Below, in pieces: positions 43,591 to 44,766 of a DNA stretch of 44,766 nucleotides (position 1 is the stretch's first letter; each line of letters starts with the position of its first letter). The DNA comes from Gemmata massiliana (lineage in GTDB: Bacteria; Planctomycetota; Planctomycetia; Gemmatales; Gemmataceae), in the NCBI GenBank assembly GCA_000531095.1, contig HG799475.1, positions 1-44,766 of the forward strand, in the 5' to 3' direction. The notes below the pieces were generated by a model, which worked only from the letters and a program-made list of their open reading frames with translations, was not told where the DNA came from and did not search any database. The position numbers were made by a program, and so were the translations under genes.

Positions 43591-44652
43591 ATGGAACCGG
43601 CAGCTCGCTATCAGACGGGGCAGCGATGGGTATTTGCGCCTGCTGTCGCCGAGTTCGAGGACACGCTCGTAATTGGTGGAGTCTCGGAGGCACGCCCCAA
43701 ATGGGGCTGGAACGAGCGAACGTATACGGTGTACGTTCGGTACAGTTCGGCTGCGAAAGAACTGATTCCTGCCGATTACGACGGGATCATTCTCTCCTTG
43801 ACTGATGCGGCAATGGATCGGAGTGTGACGGAACTCGTGGAAGGTGGAGTCGAGTTGCCGTGGTGGTGGGTTTACGGTCGTAAGTTCGATTCTCCTGAAG
43901 AAGCTCCCAATACCCGTGGCGTCCTAAGTTGCGATCGGGTGATTGATGTGCTTCCGCACACCTTTTTGGAAGCAAAAGCACGCGCAGAGGACATTCGTGC
44001 GAGGGCCACCGCTCTTCGGCAGCACCGCGAGAAGTTTGGTGCATTAACGGCTAGGCCAGCGCCGAGCAAAACCGTTGCGGAATCGTGGAGGCGGATCTCA
44101 GTTTGGGCTGCAGAACACGCGCCCGACTTGGATTTCTCGCCTTCTCCAGGAGCACCAGAAGAGGCGATCACCGAATTTGAGCGGCGGTCGGAGCGAAGCT
44201 ACCTGACCACTTCAAAGAATCGGTTCGAGTGCATGACGGGGGCTGGTGGATTCCACCGTATCACGGTGAGCTGATGCCCCTGGCCAGAATGCTCGAACAG
44301 TGGAAGGTGTACTCAGATTGGCGGGCAAAGGGAGAGTACGCGGTCGGTGAGAACTGGGAGCCGCGGCGCATCGAGGGGCCGATCAAACCCGTGTTCTGGA
44401 ACCAATTGCGGGTGTACGTAACCGATAATTCGGGTAACCACCTGACGCTCGATCTTGATCCACCGGCTGGGGGGGCGCTACGGGCAGGTTCTGTATCACA
44501 GCCACGAGGTTGGACCGACGCAAGTTGTCGCACCGAATTGGGCAACATTTCTGGGCAACTTAGCGGAAGATTTGGAGTCAGGAAAGTACGTGTACTTTGA
44601 GCACGACAGTACACTCGAACCGTTAGAAGAGGCAGAGCGGGAAGAACTTTAA
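43591..44652 (+). pseudogene. Two-domain SMI1/KNR4 (SUKH) protein, split by two frameshifts
   Basis: The first ~165 residues (RWVFAPAVAEFEDTLVIGGVSE, VYVRYSS, IILSLTDAAMDRSVTELV, LPWWWVYGRKF) form an N-terminal domain I do not recognise. A helix linker follows, then a SUKH domain: AESWRRISVWAAEHAPDLDFSPSPGAPEEAITEFERR, VHDGGWWIPPYHGELMPLARMLEQWKVYSDW, LRVYVTDNSGNHLTLDLDPP, then GQVLYHSHEVGPTQVVAPNWATFLGNLAEDLESGKYVYFEHD. Two frame changes occur. One is near 44184-44190, where one more G gives VGAKLPDHFKESVRVHDGG. The other is at the G7 run 44469-44475, where one G fewer gives AGGRYGQVLYHSHEV. If these are sequence errors the gene is intact. SUKH proteins often act as immunity proteins; no toxin is adjacent. 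Confidence 0.82.
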
Positions 44653-44754
44653 GTCGCTCGGATCTCATCCGCGATGCGCTTCATCGATCCTACACCGGCG
44701 CGTCGAACTAACCGACACTTTCGGCCGGAACATTAACTCTTGGAGGGGCAGGGC

Positions 44755-44766
44755 GTGCGCACTATG
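44755..44766 (+). CDS. Possible start of a gene cut by the window edge
   Basis: A GTG at 44755 lies six bases after a strong GGAGGGG site and opens a plus-strand frame that runs off the window (residues VRTM visible). Too little is present to name a product. The ATG at 44764 is an alternative start. Confidence 0.35.

Overview
The window looks like a chromosomal segment from a planctomycete of the Gemmata/Gemmataceae type. This rests on protein families that are abundant in that phylum: a DUF1559 prepilin-like protein followed by a small carboxypeptidase-regulatory-like lipoprotein, a DUF1549/DUF1553 plus DUF1501 pair, a very long TIGR02604-type dehydrogenase/HEAT/cytochrome c protein, a sulfatase, high GC, and many GTG starts. 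The genes are mostly core or housekeeping with a few accessory ones. I saw no phage, integrase, transposase gene or CRISPR array.

Layout. 1-3.3 kb (minus): a possible glyoxalase-fold remnant, a hybrid sensor histidine kinase, and a receiver-domain protein with Glu at the phosphoacceptor site. 3.6-7.9 kb (minus): lipoprotein, DUF1559 protein, UbiB-type kinase and TrmB. 8.0-10.4 kb (plus): a lipoprotein of unknown function and a HlyD-type adaptor. 10.6-13.9 kb (plus): hpf-EIIA-HPr-EI, a permease-less phosphorelay next to a ribosome hibernation factor. 14.3-18.3 kb (plus): a TIGR03936-family protein interrupted by a repeat, then an RNase E/G with a huge disordered insertion in its S1 domain. 18.3-21.5 kb (plus): a SMI1/KNR4 protein, selD and a sulfatase. 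21.5-22.9 kb (minus): a cupin-like protein and SurE. 23.2-25.3 kb (plus): a multi-pass membrane protein, a membrane-anchored tyrosine/dual-specificity phosphatase and tRNA-Leu(UAG). 25.3-26.4 kb has no gene I can support. 26.4-30.0 kb (minus): the DUF1549/DUF1501 pair. 30.5-33.9 kb (plus): SppA and a secreted beta-beta-alpha-metal nuclease. 33.9-36.6 kb (minus): a subtilase with a 76-residue partner protein, and CbiM. 36.9-41.5 kb (minus): the giant cytochrome protein and an SGNH-like hydrolase. 41.6-44.7 kb (plus): a second membrane-anchored phosphatase overlapping an LptF/LptG-type permease, and a two-domain SUKH protein.

Two themes cut across the window. First, at least five genes (histidine kinase, lipoprotein, TIGR03936 protein, RNase E/G, C-terminal SUKH gene) are split by one-base frame changes, mostly at G or C runs of 5-8. 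In each the protein family reads on in the next frame. This suggests sequencing or assembly errors, or less likely real slippage, and gene models here should be joined across these points. Second, several long inverted repeats occupy intergenic gaps, and one repeat unit has entered a coding sequence. They resemble non-autonomous mobile elements or REP-like sequences.

The most interesting candidates for new biology are the subtilase with its small downstream partner (a possible encoded inhibitor or chaperone), the RNase E/G insertion with a motif repeated three times plus an RG-rich tract, the hpf-linked phosphorelay with a divergent HPr active site, and the Glu-substituted receiver beside a hybrid kinase.
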